Below, piece after piece: positions 45,282 through 55,278 of a stretch of DNA of 64,000 bases; the first letter of the stretch is position 1, and each line of letters opens with the position of its first letter. The notes under the pieces were generated by a model that was not told where the DNA came from, ran no database searches, and saw nothing but the letters and a program-made list of their open reading frames with translations. This stretch comes from Pseudomonas sp. ERMR1:02 (GTDB taxonomy: Bacteria > Pseudomonadota > Gammaproteobacteria > Pseudomonadales > Pseudomonadaceae), in assembly GCF_002277815.1 (NCBI RefSeq), contig NZ_NKJI01000001.1, forward strand, positions 303,501 to 367,500, written 5' to 3'. The position numbers and the translations under genes were made by a program.

Positions 45282-47504
45282 ATGAATACCGAAGGACTCA
45301 CTGAAGTTGCCGTAAAAGACGCTCAACCGCTGGTGGAGCAAATCGACGAAACCCCGCCGGAACTGGAGCCTGCTCCGCCCGCGGCGGTGACTGAGCCCGT
45401 TCCGGCGGCGCCGGCGATTGCCGTTCCTGGCCTGGATGACAGCAGTCTTTACATCCATCGCGAGCTGTCGCAACTGCAGTTCAATATCCGCGTGCTGGAG
45501 CAGGCACTGGACGAGTCCTACCCGTTGCTGGAACGGCTGAAGTTTCTGCTGATTTTCTCCAGCAACCTGGACGAGTTCTTCGAAATTCGTGTTGCCGGTC
45601 TGAAGAAGCAGATCACCTTCGCCCGTGAACAGGCTGGCGCCGATGGCTTGCAACCGCACCAGGCGCTGGCCCGCATCAGCGAACTGGTGCACGGTCATGT
45701 TGACCGTCAGTACGCGATCCTCAATGACATTCTGTTGCCGGAGCTGGAAAAACATCAGGTCCGCTTCATCCGTCGCCGTCACTGGACGACCAAGCTCAAG
45801 ACCTGGGTTCGCCGGTATTTCCGCGACGAAATCGCACCGATCATCACCCCGATCGGCCTCGATCCGACGCACCCGTTCCCGCTGCTGGTAAACAAGAGTC
45901 TGAACTTCATTGTCGAGCTCGAAGGCATTGACGCCTTCGGTCGCGATTCCGGTCTGGCGATTATCCCGGCACCGCGTCTGCTGCCGCGGGTCATCAAGGT
46001 TCCGGAAGAGGTCGGCGGCGCTGGCGACAACTATGTGTTCCTGTCGTCGATGATCCACGCTCATGCCGATGACCTGTTCCAGGGCATGAAGGTAAAAGGC
46101 TGCTATCAGTTCCGCCTGACCCGAAATGCCGACCTGGCGCTGGATTCCGAGGACGTCGAAGACTTGGCCCGTGCCCTGCGCGGTGAGCTGTTCTCCCGTC
46201 GCTATGGTGACGCGGTGCGTCTGGAAGTGGCCGATACCTGCCCGAAACTCTTGTCCGATTACCTGCTCAAGCAATTCAACTTGAGCGAGACCGAGCTGTA
46301 TCAGGTCAACGGTCCGGTGAACCTGACGCGTCTGTTCAGCATCACCGGCCTGGACAGCCAGCGCGAGCTGCAATACCTGCCGTTCACGCCGCAGATCCCG
46401 AAACTACTGCAGAACAGCGAGAACATTTTCAGCGTGATCAGCAAGCAGGACATCCTGTTGCTGCACCCGTTCGAATCGTTTACGCCAGTGGTCGACTTGC
46501 TGCGTCAGGCAGCGAAAGACCCGCACGTTCTGGCGGTGCGTCAGACGCTCTACCGCTCCGGCGCCAACTCGGAAATCGTCGATGCGCTGGTGGATGCGGC
46601 GCGTAACGGTAAGGAGGTCACTGCGGTGATCGAATTGCGCGCACGGTTCGACGAGGAATCCAACCTGCAACTGGCCAGCCGTCTGCAAGCGGCCGGTGCG
46701 GTGGTGATTTACGGTGTGGTCGGCTTCAAGACCCACGCCAAGATGATGCTGATCCTGCGCCGCGAGGCCGGTGAGATCGTGCGTTATGCGCACTTGGGCA
46801 CGGGTAACTACCACGCCGGTAACGCGCGCCTGTACACCGACTACAGCCTGCTGACTTCCGACGACGCCCTGTGCGAAGACGTCGGTAAGCTGTTCAGCCA
46901 GTTGATCGGCATGGGCAAGACGCTGCGCATGAAGAAGCTGTTGCATGCGCCGTTCACCCTGAAGAAGGGCATGCTCGACATGATTGCCCGCGAGACCCAG
47001 TTCGCCCTCGACGGCAAACCGGCGCACATCATCGCCAAGTTCAACTCGCTGACCGATCCGAAGATCATTCGCGCGTTGTACAAGGCCAGTCAGTCGGGCG
47101 TGCGCATCGACCTCGTGGTGCGTGGCATGTGCTGCCTGCGTCCGGGCATTGCCGGTGTTTCGCACAACATCCACGTGCGCTCCATCATCGGTCGCTTCCT
47201 GGAACACACCCGGGTGTTCTACTTCCTCAACGGCGGTGAAGAGCAGATGTTCCTCTCCAGTGCCGACTGGATGGAGCGCAACCTCGACAAGCGTGTCGAA
47301 ACTTGCTTCCCGGTGGAAGGCAAGAAGCTGATCATGCGGGTCAAGAAAGAGCTGGAGCTGTATCTCACCGATAACACTCACAGCTGGAGCCTGCAGTCGG
47401 ACGGTCGTTACATCCGTAACACGCCAACCGGCAACCAGAACCCGCGCAGTGCCCAGGCTACGTTGCTGGAGCGCTTAGGTAGCCCGATCCTGACGGTTCG
47501 TTAA
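45282..47504 (+). CDS. ppk: Polyphosphate kinase 1
   Basis: 740 aa. Makes inorganic polyphosphate from ATP. Variable N-tail (about 1-45), then N domain with [20 protein letters not shown], head domain, and C1/C2 with [15 protein letters not shown], the phosphohistidine in [15 protein letters not shown] and a second His in [18 protein letters not shown]. Convergent with ppx across a strong terminator, an arrangement typical of pseudomonads. Confidence 0.97.
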   Translation: MNTEGLTEVAVKDAQPLVEQIDETPPELEPAPPAAVTEPVPAAPAIAVPGLDDSSLYIHRELSQLQFNIRVLEQALDESYPLLERLKFLLIFSSNLDEFFEIRVAGLKKQITFAREQAGADGLQPHQALARISELVHGHVDRQYAILNDILLPELEKHQVRFIRRRHWTTKLKTWVRRYFRDEIAPIITPIGLDPTHPFPLLVNKSLNFIVELEGIDAFGRDSGLAIIPAPRLLPRVIKVPEEVGGAGDNYVFLSSMIHAHADDLFQGMKVKGCYQFRLTRNADLALDSEDVEDLARALRGELFSRRYGDAVRLEVADTCPKLLSDYLLKQFNLSETELYQVNGPVNLTRLFSITGLDSQRELQYLPFTPQIPKLLQNSENIFSVISKQDILLLHPFESFTPVVDLLRQAAKDPHVLAVRQTLYRSGANSEIVDALVDAARNGKEVTAVIELRARFDEESNLQLASRLQAAGAVVIYGVVGFKTHAKMMLILRREAGEIVRYAHLGTGNYHAGNARLYTDYSLLTSDDALCEDVGKLFSQLIGMGKTLRMKKLLHAPFTLKKGMLDMIARETQFALDGKPAHIIAKFNSLTDPKIIRALYKASQSGVRIDLVVRGMCCLRPGIAGVSHNIHVRSIIGRFLEHTRVFYFLNGGEEQMFLSSADWMERNLDKRVETCFPVEGKKLIMRVKKELELYLTDNTHSWSLQSDGRYIRNTPTGNQNPRSAQATLLERLGSPILTVR

Positions 47505-47520
47505 CGCAATTTCGGCTAGC

Positions 47521-47556
47521 AAAAAAGGGGCGATCCAAGTGGATCGCCCCTTTTTT
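47521..47556. terminator. Terminator between ppk and ppx
   Basis: AAAAAAGGGGCGATCC and exact complement, 16-bp arms with a 4-base loop; works in either direction. Confidence 0.93.
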
Positions 47557-47574
47557 GTAATCACACCCAACCCG

Positions 47575-47663
47575 TGTAGGAGCCGGCTTGCTGGCGAAGA
47601 CGGCAGTCCGGCCAACACTGCGGTGCCTGAAACACCGCCTTCGCCAGCAAGCCGGCTCCTACA
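47575..47663. repeat. REP pair, 'GCCGGCTTGCTGGCGAAG' subtype
   Basis: Same subtype as 13428-13518; lies between the ppk terminator and the ppx stop. Confidence 0.85.
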
Positions 47664-47683
47664 TGGCCGTATTTAATGAATTT

Positions 47684-49186
47684 TTATCGAACGCTCAACA
47701 CGATGTCGACGCGGGTCAGCCATTCCGCTTCGATGGCGAAGTCGGCCTGGGTCAGCTGATTGTCGTCCAGCCAATTTTCCGGAAACACCACTTCCAGGCT
47801 ATTGCCATTGGCGTTCAGTTCCACCTGAGGCATTTGCTGGGTGCCGCGGATGTGATGGAACAGGATCGCAAAGCGCAGCAACACGCACAGGCGAATCAGC
47901 TTGATGCCGTCTTCACCGAAATCGGCAAACTTGTCCTTGGGAATGTTGCGGCGGTGGCCACGCACCAGCAGCGCGAGCATCAGTTGATCTTCGCGGGAGA
48001 AACCGGCGAGGTCCGAGTGCTCGATCAGGTAGGCGCCGTGTTTGTGGTACTGATAGTGGGCGATGTCCAGGCCTACTTCGTGGACCTTGGCCGCCCAGCC
48101 CAGCAACTCGCGCCACACACCGTCTTCCAGATCCCAGTCCTTGGCCACCTGATCGAAGGCGTGCAGGGCCTTGCGTTCGACGCGCGCTGCCTGTTCCAGA
48201 TCAACGTGATAGCGCTCCATCAGCGAGGTTAGCGTGCGTTCGCGTACGTCTTCGTGATGGTGGCGGCCCAGCAGGTCGTAGAGCACACCTTCACGCAGGG
48301 CGCCTTCGCAGTGATCCATGCGTTGCAGTTCGAGGGAGTCGAAGATGGCTTCGAGAATCGCCAGGCCGGCCGGGAAAATCGCGCGGCGGTCAGGCTTGAT
48401 GCCTTCGAAGTCGATTTTCTCGATATCGCCAAGCTTGATCAGCTTGCGCTTGAGCCAGGCCAGGCCTTCGGCGTTGACTTCGCCGGTGCCGTGACCGCCA
48501 GCCTTCAACGCCAGGCCGATGGCGCGGATGGTGCCCGAGGAGCCGATGGCTTCATCCCAGGTCAGGCGGTGCAGGGCGTGTTCGATGCTCATGATCTCCA
48601 GCCGGGCCGCGGTATACGCCTGGGCGTAGCGGGCCGGGGTGATCTTGCCATCCTTGAAATAGCGCTGGGTGAAGCTGACGCAGCCCATTTGCAGGCTTTC
48701 GCGCAACAGCGGTTCGAAGCGCTGGCCGATGATGAACTCGGTACTGCCGCCACCGATGTCGGCCACCAGGCGCTTGCCCGGGGTATCGGCGAGGGTGTGG
48801 GACACGCCGAGGTAGATCAGACGCGCTTCTTCACGGCCGGAGATGACCTCCACCGGATGGCCGAGGATTTCTTCGGCGCGGCGGATGAATTCGGCGCGGT
48901 TGCGCGCTTCACGTAGGGCGTTGGTACCAACGATCCGCACGGCGCCCAGTGGCATGCCGTTGATCAGTTGGGCGAATCGCTTCAGGCAATCGAGCCCGCG
49001 CTGCATGGATTCTTCGCTGAGATGACGCTCTTCGTCGATGCCGGCAGCCAGCTGTACCTTCTCCCCGAGACGTTCGAGAATACGGATTTCGCCGTTCTGG
49101 GCCTTGGCCACGACCATGTGAAAGCTGTTGGAGCCCAGGTCGATTGCGGCGATCAGGGACAGATTCTTGGCTTGGGATTGCGGCAT
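47684..49186 (-). CDS. ppx: Exopolyphosphatase
   Basis: 500 aa from the ATG at 49186. Degrades polyphosphate; the same fold hydrolyses pppGpp (GppA). Actin-like ATPase N-half with [20 protein letters not shown], the catalytic Glu in [24 protein letters not shown]-terminal HD-like half with [22 protein letters not shown] and [22 protein letters not shown]. An in-frame extension upstream to 49519 runs through repeats and the neighbouring gene and is not real. Confidence 0.95.
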   Translation of the reverse strand: MPQSQAKNLSLIAAIDLGSNSFHMVVAKAQNGEIRILERLGEKVQLAAGIDEERHLSEESMQRGLDCLKRFAQLINGMPLGAVRIVGTNALREARNRAEFIRRAEEILGHPVEVISGREEARLIYLGVSHTLADTPGKRLVADIGGGSTEFIIGQRFEPLLRESLQMGCVSFTQRYFKDGKITPARYAQAYTAARLEIMSIEHALHRLTWDEAIGSSGTIRAIGLALKAGGHGTGEVNAEGLAWLKRKLIKLGDIEKIDFEGIKPDRRAIFPAGLAILEAIFDSLELQRMDHCEGALREGVLYDLLGRHHHEDVRERTLTSLMERYHVDLEQAARVERKALHAFDQVAKDWDLEDGVWRELLGWAAKVHEVGLDIAHYQYHKHGAYLIEHSDLAGFSREDQLMLALLVRGHRRNIPKDKFADFGEDGIKLIRLCVLLRFAILFHHIRGTQQMPQVELNANGNSLEVVFPENWLDDNQLTQADFAIEAEWLTRVDIVLSVR

Positions 49187-49257
49187 GGTCAGGGGTCTCG
49201 GTCGATAACCATGACATCGTGCCACGATCAAAGGCTGCCGCCAACGCGCAGTGTTCA

Positions 49258-49370
49258 AAGCCGATCGTTCCCACGCTCCGCGTGGGAATGCAGCCCGGGA
49301 CGCTCTGCGTCCCAAAAGCGGACGCGGAGCGTCCGTTGAGGCATTCCCACGCGGAGCATGGGAACGATCA
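49258..49370. repeat. Nested palindromic repeat of a second family
   Basis: Outer arms GATCGTTCCCACGCTCCGCG and inverted GCGGAGCATGGGAACGATC, inner arms CGGGACGCTCTGCGTCCC and ACGCGGAGCGTCC. Unlike the REP elements elsewhere in the window. Fills most of the gap between ppx and the ABC transporter. Confidence 0.8.
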
Positions 49371-50105
49371 GGCGGTGTGTTCAACCGTCCCAATGAAATT
49401 CGCCAGTTCCACCGTCTGCGGATTGGCAAACAACGCCTTCGGATCTCCCACCTCATGCACCAGGCCCTGATGCATGAACACCAATTTGTCGCCAACCTCC
49501 CGGGCAAAACGCATTTCATGGGTGACCATGATCAGCGTCATGCCCTCTTTGGCCAGTTGCCGAACCACACTCAGCACCTCGTTGACCAGTTCGGGGTCCA
49601 GCGCCGAAGTGATTTCATCGCACAGCAGCACTTTTGGCGACATGGCCAACGCGCGGGCAATCGCCACGCGCTGTTGCTGCCCGCCGGAGAGTCGATCAGG
49701 GAAAGCATCGAATTTCTCCCCGAGCCCAACCCGCTCCAGCATTTGTCGCGCCAGTCCGGCGGCTTTGGCTTTCGGGATTTTTTGCACCACCTGCGGCGCG
49801 AGCATGACGTTCTCGCCCACGGTCAGGTGCGGGAACAGGTTGAACTGCTGGAACACCATGCCGACTTTCTGTCGCAGGCTGCGCAGGTCGGCGCGAGCGG
49901 CGTCGAGGTATTCACCGTCGACCTCGATGACGCCGTCGTTGATCGACTCAAGACCGTTGAGCGTGCGCAGCAAAGTCGACTTGCCCGAGCCGCTGCGCCC
50001 GATGATCGCCACCACCTGGCCTTCCTCGACGCTGAGGTCGATGCCTTTAAGCACATGGTGGTCGCCGTAGTATTTATGCAGGGCGGAAATTCTAAGCAGA
50101 GGCAT
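49368..50105 (-). CDS. Polar amino-acid ABC transporter, ATP-binding protein
   Basis: 245 aa from the ATG at 50105. Walker [12 protein letters not shown]-loop [14 protein letters not shown], signature [17 protein letters not shown], Walker [13 protein letters not shown] (Ile replaces the common Pro), switch His in [12 protein letters not shown]. HisP/GlnQ subfamily. Last gene of the four-gene transporter; its start overlaps the end of the upstream permease gene by 14 bp. Confidence 0.95.
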   Translation of the reverse strand: MPLLRISALHKYYGDHHVLKGIDLSVEEGQVVAIIGRSGSGKSTLLRTLNGLESINDGVIEVDGEYLDAARADLRSLRQKVGMVFQQFNLFPHLTVGENVMLAPQVVQKIPKAKAAGLARQMLERVGLGEKFDAFPDRLSGGQQQRVAIARALAMSPKVLLCDEITSALDPELVNEVLSVVRQLAKEGMTLIMVTHEMRFAREVGDKLVFMHQGLVHEVGDPKALFANPQTVELANFIGTVEHTA

Positions 50106-50742
50106 GCAGTCTCCTTTCCAGGTAGCGCGCACTGAGGGACAAGGGGTAACAGAGCACGAAATAACCGAGAGCCACGAGGCCGTAGACCATGAAGGGTTCG
50201 AAGGTTGCATTGGCGAGCATGCCGCCGGTCTTGGTCAGCTCGGTGAAGCCGATGATCGAGGTGACGGCGGTGCCTTTGACCACTTGCACTGAAAATCCCA
50301 CGGTCGGTGCGACGGCAATGCGTAAGGCCTGCGGCAAGATCACGTAGCGCAGTTGCTCCAGCGGATTGAGCGCCAGGCTCGACGAGGCTTCCCACTGGCC
50401 GTTGGGGATCGACTCGACGCAACCACGCCAGATCTCCGCCAGATAAGCGCTGGTGAACAGCGTCAGCGCAATCGCCGCTGCCATCCACGGAGAAATCTCC
50501 AGCCCGGCCAACGCCACGCCGAAGAACACCAGGAATAGCTGCATCAACAATGGCGTGCCCTGGAACAGTTCGATGTAGGTGCGGGCGAAGTTGCGCGGCA
50601 GTGATTTTGCCGAGATGCGCATGACCATGATCAGTAAACCGATCAGCCCGCCGCCAATGAACGCCACCAACGACAGCGCCAGCGTCCATTGCAGGCCCGT
50701 GACCAGATTGCGCACGATGTCCCAAAAGGTGAAATCGCTCAT
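50092..50742 (-). CDS. Polar amino-acid ABC transporter, permease
   Basis: 216 aa from the ATG at 50742 (AAGGAG upstream). Five membrane helices; HisM/GlnP-type coupling loop with EASSSLALNPLEQLRYVILPQALRIAVAP. N-terminal WTLALSLVAFIGGGLIGLLI and RTYIELFQGTPLLMQLFLVFFG are family hallmarks. Overlaps the other permease gene by 4 bp. Confidence 0.94.
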   Translation of the reverse strand: MSDFTFWDIVRNLVTGLQWTLALSLVAFIGGGLIGLLIMVMRISAKSLPRNFARTYIELFQGTPLLMQLFLVFFGVALAGLEISPWMAAAIALTLFTSAYLAEIWRGCVESIPNGQWEASSSLALNPLEQLRYVILPQALRIAVAPTVGFSVQVVKGTAVTSIIGFTELTKTGGMLANATFEPFMVYGLVALGYFVLCYPLSLSARYLERRLHASA

Positions 50743-51407
50743 CGGCTGCTCCTTGCTATGAAGCGGTGGCCAATCCAGTTCAGCAATTGGCGGATCAGCA
50801 GTGCCATGCACAGGTAGAGCAGCGTAGTCAGCGCGTAGGTTTCAAAGGCGCGGAAGTTGCGCGATTGAATGAAGTTGGCAGCGAAGCTCAGCTCTTCGGT
50901 GGCGATCTGCGAGCACACTGCCGAGCCGAGCATGACGATGATGATCTGGCTGCTCAGGGCCGGCCAGACTTTGCTCAGCGCGGGTAGCAACACTACGTGG
51001 CGGAAGGCCTCGAAACGGGTCATCGCCAATGCCGCGGCGGCTTCCAGTTGGCCTCGTGGAATTGCCTGGATGCCGGCGCGGATGATTTCCGTCGAATAAG
51101 CCCCGAGGTTTATCACCATCGCCAGCACCGCCGCCTGCCATTCGGATATCTGCACGCCCAGGGACGGCAGGCCGAAGAAGATGAAAAACAACTGCACCAG
51201 AAACGGCGTGTTGCGGATCAACTCGACATACACCCCGAAAATCCCCGCGAACGGGCGAATGTTCCACGCCCGCACCAGCGCCCCGACGATGCCCAGGCCC
51301 ACGCCGAGCACTGCACCGATGGCCGTCAGCTCAAGGGTGAAAAACGCACCGCGCAGCAGCAGATCGGTGTTATGCACCACCGGCAAGAAATCGAATTGAT
51401 AAGCCAT
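50739..51407 (-). CDS. Polar amino-acid ABC transporter, permease
   Basis: 222 aa. Same family as its partner: FFTLELTAIGAVLGVGLGIVGAL, VYVELIRNTPFLVQLFFIFFGLP, and coupling loop EAAAALAMTRFEAFRHVVLLPALSKVWPAL. The two permeases would form a heterodimer. Twenty-two bases downstream of the binding-protein gene. Confidence 0.94.
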   Translation of the reverse strand: MAYQFDFLPVVHNTDLLLRGAFFTLELTAIGAVLGVGLGIVGALVRAWNIRPFAGIFGVYVELIRNTPFLVQLFFIFFGLPSLGVQISEWQAAVLAMVINLGAYSTEIIRAGIQAIPRGQLEAAAALAMTRFEAFRHVVLLPALSKVWPALSSQIIIVMLGSAVCSQIATEELSFAANFIQSRNFRAFETYALTTLLYLCMALLIRQLLNWIGHRFIARSSR

Positions 51408-51429
51408 AACGTGTCTCCTGCGCGCCGAA

Positions 51430-52215
51430 TCAAAGGTCAGCCGGCAGCGGTTCTTTCAGCCAGGTCAGGGCATTTTTCTCCAGTGCACCGTCGCTCTTGG
51501 CGCTGACGAGGATCTGGTTGACCTTGTCCAGCAGCGCCGGCTCGTTCTTGTTCACACCTACGTACACCGGCGAATCCTTGAGCTTCACTTTCAGCGCCGG
51601 CACGCGTTTCGGGCTCTTTTCGCTGATCGCGACCATCACCACGTTGCCGCTGGCGATCAGATCGACCTGGCCGGCCAGGTAAGCGGCGATGGTCGAGTTG
51701 TTGTCTTCGAAGCGCTTGATGGTCACGCCTTCGGGGGCGACCTTGGTCAGCTCGATGTCTTCGATGGCGCCACGGGTGACGCTGATGGTTTTGCCCTTGA
51801 GGTCGTCCAGGCTTTTGATGTCGGCGTCTGGCGGGCCGAACACGGCGAGGTAGAACGGTGCGTAGGCACGGGAGAAGTCGATGACTTTCTCGCGCTCGGG
51901 ATTCTTGCCGAGGCTGGAGATCACCAAGTCAACCTTGCCGGTGGTGAGGAACGGAATGCGGTTGGTGCTGTTGACCGGTGTCAGTTCGAGTTTGACCTTG
52001 AGCTGGTCGGCCAGCAGTTTCGCGGTATCGATATCCAGGCCGCGGGGTTTCATGTCCGGGCCGACCGAGCCAAAGGGCGGGAAGTCCTGGGGCACGGCGA
52101 CCTTGAGGACGCCGCGCTTGACCACATCCTCCAGGCCGTCGGCGTGGACGGGTGCCTGGCTTAGCATCAGGCTGGCAAACAGGGCAGCGAGGAGGGCGCT
52201 GTAACGCTGGGTCAT
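51430..52215 (-). CDS. Polar amino-acid ABC transporter, periplasmic binding protein
   Basis: 261 aa from the ATG at 52215. Signal peptide MTQRYSALLAALFASLMLSQAPVHA, then SBP_bac_3 features: VLKVAVPQDFPPFGSV, GLDIDTAKLLADQL, the ligand-contact stretch VDLVISSLGKNPEREKVIDFSRAY and GKTISVTRGAIEDIEL. First gene of the operon. The ligand is not evident; glutamate/aspartate-like or opine-type amino acids are plausible. A divergent GntR regulator gene lies across 256 bp. Confidence 0.94.
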   Translation of the reverse strand: MTQRYSALLAALFASLMLSQAPVHADGLEDVVKRGVLKVAVPQDFPPFGSVGPDMKPRGLDIDTAKLLADQLKVKLELTPVNSTNRIPFLTTGKVDLVISSLGKNPEREKVIDFSRAYAPFYLAVFGPPDADIKSLDDLKGKTISVTRGAIEDIELTKVAPEGVTIKRFEDNNSTIAAYLAGQVDLIASGNVVMVAISEKSPKRVPALKVKLKDSPVYVGVNKNEPALLDKVNQILVSAKSDGALEKNALTWLKEPLPADL

Positions 52216-52471
52216 GGCAAATCTCCGAATCGGCGAGGAGTGATTTCTGCGATTCGACAGAGCACGGGCCATGCCAATATGGCGTTTCCAGCACCGCAGA
52301 CCGCGGTTTTGCTGGGCTGGCAAGGTCTTACTGGTCTGAACAGTGGCGTGGGGTTTCGCACCTCGATAGCGCAGTCTTGAAAGTCATCGAACTCCCATGG
52401 GGCACGACTTGCCGGACGCCGTGAATAGCTTTACAACTGGGCGCACATTGGCCTGGTTCGTCTGGAAAACC

Positions 52472-53179
52472 ATGAATTCGATCTCTCGCGCCGTACCCGA
52501 AGTGGCGCTGCAAGCCATCCGCAAATTGATCAACGAACAGGGCTTCGGGCCGGGCGATGCCTTGCCCTCGCAACGGGACCTTGCGCTGCAATTGGGGGTC
52601 AGTCGGGCGTCATTACGCGAGGCGTTGTCATCGCTCAGTGCGTTGGGCGTCATCAGTATCCAGCCGGGAAAGGGCGTGTTCGTGCAGTCGCCGGTGGATC
52701 TGCCGCGAGGCGAGGCGGCGCCGGGTTGGCCGTTCGCGGCTCAGGCTTCGCCGCTGGACATCTTCCAGTTGCGTTATGCGCTGGAGGGGTTCGCTGCTGG
52801 GTTAGCCGCGGTGACCTTGAGTACCGATGAGCTCGATACTCTGGAAGACAACGTCGCCGCCATGCGCAACGAATTGAAAGCCGGCGACTTCGAAGCGGCG
52901 GCACGGCTGGACTTCGAATTTCACCGGCGCATTCTGCTCGCCAGCGGGAATCAGGCGATGCTGAGCATCCTCACCGCCAGCGCTGACATCTTCCTGGAAA
53001 GCCAGAAACTACCGTTCATCCGGGCTGAACGGGCCATGGAAACCTGGCAGGAACACCGCAAAATCCTTCGCGCGCTGGCTCGCCGGGGCTCTGTCGCTGC
53101 GCAGAAAGCCATGCAAGAACACGTGCGCAATGCAGCACTGCGCACTGGAATCGCCTTCGTCGCTCCCGCCACGACGTGA
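52472..53179 (+). CDS. GntR/FadR-family transcriptional regulator (FCD domain)
   Basis: 235 aa from the ATG at 52472 (GGAAAA upstream); in-frame ATG at 52397 is an alternative. Winged helix (about 1-75) with FGPGDALPSQRDLALQLGVSRASLREALSSLSALGVISIQPGKGVFV, then the all-helical FCD domain with metal-binding candidates: Asp in LDFEFHRRILLASGN and His in WQEHRKILRALARR and MQEHVRNA. Probably represses the divergent transporter operon, judging from position. Confidence 0.9.
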   Translation: MNSISRAVPEVALQAIRKLINEQGFGPGDALPSQRDLALQLGVSRASLREALSSLSALGVISIQPGKGVFVQSPVDLPRGEAAPGWPFAAQASPLDIFQLRYALEGFAAGLAAVTLSTDELDTLEDNVAAMRNELKAGDFEAAARLDFEFHRRILLASGNQAMLSILTASADIFLESQKLPFIRAERAMETWQEHRKILRALARRGSVAAQKAMQEHVRNAALRTGIAFVAPATT

Positions 53180-53300
53180 CCTGGGCTATACACATACTCA
53201 TGAAACACCATAGCGAGACTCAATCATCTGCACCTTCCTGAACGAGGGAAGGGCCGTTATGATGGGCCACGTTTTTTTGCTTACAACCCTGGAGAATTCC

Positions 53301-53630
53301 ATGAGCAGCGATCTTATCAAACACGTTAGCGACGCTAGCTTCGAGGCCGACGTACTCAAGGCTGAAGGCGCTGTACTGGTCGATTACTGGGCTGAGTGGT
53401 GCGGCCCTTGCAAAATGATCGCTCCTGTTCTGGACGAAATTGCCGAGACCTACAAAGGCAAGCTGACCGTTGCCAAACTGAACATCGACGAAAACCAGGA
53501 AACCCCGGCCAAGCATGGCGTGCGTGGTATCCCGACCCTGATGCTGTTCAAGAACGGCAACGTAGAAGCGACCAAGGTCGGCGCACTGTCGAAGTCGCAA
53601 CTGGCGGCTTTCCTCGACGCCAACATCTAA
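53301..53630 (+). CDS. trxA: Thioredoxin 1
   Basis: 109 aa, GGAG upstream. Active site W33-C-G-P-C37 in [11 protein letters not shown], cis-Pro in [14 protein letters not shown]. General cytoplasmic disulfide reductant. A start further upstream is in frame but not needed. Followed by a perfect terminator and then rho, the standard trxA-rho order. Confidence 0.97.
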   Translation: MSSDLIKHVSDASFEADVLKAEGAVLVDYWAEWCGPCKMIAPVLDEIAETYKGKLTVAKLNIDENQETPAKHGVRGIPTLMLFKNGNVEATKVGALSKSQLAAFLDANI

Positions 53631-53652
53631 GCGTCGTTGTAACGTGTCACCC

Positions 53653-53681
53653 AAAAGGCCCCGCAAATAGCGGGGCCTTTT
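53653..53681 (+). terminator. Terminator of trxA
   Basis: AAAAGGCCCCGC and GCGGGGCCTTTT around five bases. Confidence 0.92.
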
Positions 53682-53689
53682 CGTTATTG

Positions 53690-53877
53690 AGGGCTAGACG
53701 CTCCGAAACTCAGGTGGTACATTCGGCCCCGCACTGGTTTCTCCATTGCCCCCTGCTAGCCGTCGCCGACGCTCTCCATTCGAATAAGTACGCGATCCTG
53801 TCGCCTTCTCCGCGGCGCGGCCTCATTAAGCCAAAAGCTTAATTTCCCCCCTCCATAAATGATTACGTCATTCCTAT
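53690..53877 (+). promoter_or_regulatory. rho leader, C-rich
   Basis: About 190 nt between the trxA terminator and rho. The middle (about 53735-53865) is rich in C and T and poor in G, as expected of a Rho-utilisation site; enterobacterial rho is autoregulated by Rho-dependent attenuation in its leader. No convincing leader peptide was found. Confidence 0.4.
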
Positions 53878-55137
53878 ATGAATCTGACTGAACTCAAGCA
53901 AAAGCCGATTACCGAACTGCTCGAATTGGCCGAACAGATGGGCATAGAAAATATGGCCCGTTCGCGCAAGCAGGACGTGATTTTCTCCCTGCTCAAGAAG
54001 CACGCGAAAAGCGGTGAGGAAATCTCCGGTGATGGCGTGCTGGAGATTCTCCAGGACGGCTTCGGCTTCCTTCGCTCCGCTGATGCTTCCTATCTTGCCG
54101 GCCCCGACGATATCTACGTCTCGCCGAGCCAGATCCGTCGCTTCAACTTGCGCACCGGTGACACCATCGTTGGCAAGATCCGCCCTCCAAAGGAAGGCGA
54201 GCGTTATTTCGCACTGCTCAAGGTCGACACGATCAACTTCGACCGTCCGGAAAACGCGAAAAACAAGATTCTCTTCGAGAACCTGACCCCGCTGTTCCCG
54301 ACTGTGCGCATGAAGATGGAAGCCGGCAACGGTTCCACTGAAGACTTGACTGGTCGCGTGATCGACCTGTGCGCCCCGATCGGTAAAGGCCAGCGCGGTC
54401 TGATCGTTGCACCGCCGAAAGCCGGCAAGACGATCATGCTGCAGAACATCGCCGCGAACATCGCACGTAACAATCCTGAAGTTCATCTGATCGTGCTGCT
54501 GATCGACGAGCGTCCGGAAGAAGTGACCGAAATGCAGCGCACCGTGCGCGGCGAAGTGGTTGCCTCGACGTTCGACGAGCCGCCAACCCGCCACGTGCAG
54601 GTTGCCGAAATGGTGATCGAGAAGGCCAAGCGCCTGGTTGAACACAAAAAAGACGTAGTGATCCTGCTCGACTCCATCACCCGTCTGGCTCGCGCCTACA
54701 ACACCGTGATCCCGAGCTCCGGCAAGGTACTGACCGGTGGTGTCGATGCCCACGCCCTAGAGAAACCGAAGCGTTTCTTCGGCGCCGCGCGGAACATCGA
54801 AGAAGGCGGCTCGCTGACCATCATCGCCACCGCGCTGGTTGAAACCGGCTCGAAGATGGACGAAGTGATCTACGAGGAATTCAAAGGCACCGGCAACATG
54901 GAACTGCCTCTGGATCGTCGTATCGCTGAAAAACGCGTGTTCCCGGCCATCAACATCAACCGCTCCGGTACTCGCCGCGAAGAGTTGCTGACCGCCGACG
55001 ACGAGTTGCAGCGCATGTGGATCCTGCGCAAGCTGCTGCACCCGATGGACGAAGTGGCTGCCATCGAGTTCCTGGTCGACAAGCTGAAAACGACCAAGAC
55101 CAACGATGAGTTCTTCCTGTCGATGAAGCGCAAGTAA
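53878..55137 (+). CDS. rho: Transcription termination factor Rho
   Basis: 419 aa, the usual length. N-terminal helix bundle ([22 protein letters not shown]), RNA-binding OSB/CSD domain with [29 protein letters not shown], Walker A APPKAGKT, Walker [18 protein letters not shown]-loop [23 protein letters not shown] and R-loop. Essential RNA-dependent hexameric translocase. Confidence 0.98.
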   Translation: MNLTELKQKPITELLELAEQMGIENMARSRKQDVIFSLLKKHAKSGEEISGDGVLEILQDGFGFLRSADASYLAGPDDIYVSPSQIRRFNLRTGDTIVGKIRPPKEGERYFALLKVDTINFDRPENAKNKILFENLTPLFPTVRMKMEAGNGSTEDLTGRVIDLCAPIGKGQRGLIVAPPKAGKTIMLQNIAANIARNNPEVHLIVLLIDERPEEVTEMQRTVRGEVVASTFDEPPTRHVQVAEMVIEKAKRLVEHKKDVVILLDSITRLARAYNTVIPSSGKVLTGGVDAHALEKPKRFFGAARNIEEGGSLTIIATALVETGSKMDEVIYEEFKGTGNMELPLDRRIAEKRVFPAININRSGTRREELLTADDELQRMWILRKLLHPMDEVAAIEFLVDKLKTTKTNDEFFLSMKRK

Positions 55138-55152
55138 GTCGAGCAGCAAAAG

Positions 55153-55176
55153 AAAGCCGGGGAAACCCGGCTTTTT
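55153..55176 (+). terminator. Terminator of rho
   Basis: AAAGCCGGG and CCCGGCTTT around GAAA, then two more T, 15 bp after the rho stop. Confidence 0.9.
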
Positions 55177-55278
55177 GCTATCTGATGTTTGATCAACCGG
55201 TAGTTTGTGGTTCTGAACCGCGGTGTTCAGCGCTAAACTGCCTGCCCCCGAACGCCACGGCCAACACGAGGCTCACGC

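Noticed and set aside
49187-49519. N-terminal extension of ppx
   Set aside because: It would translate the nested repeat and antisense of the ABC gene; the conserved ppx start is at 49186.
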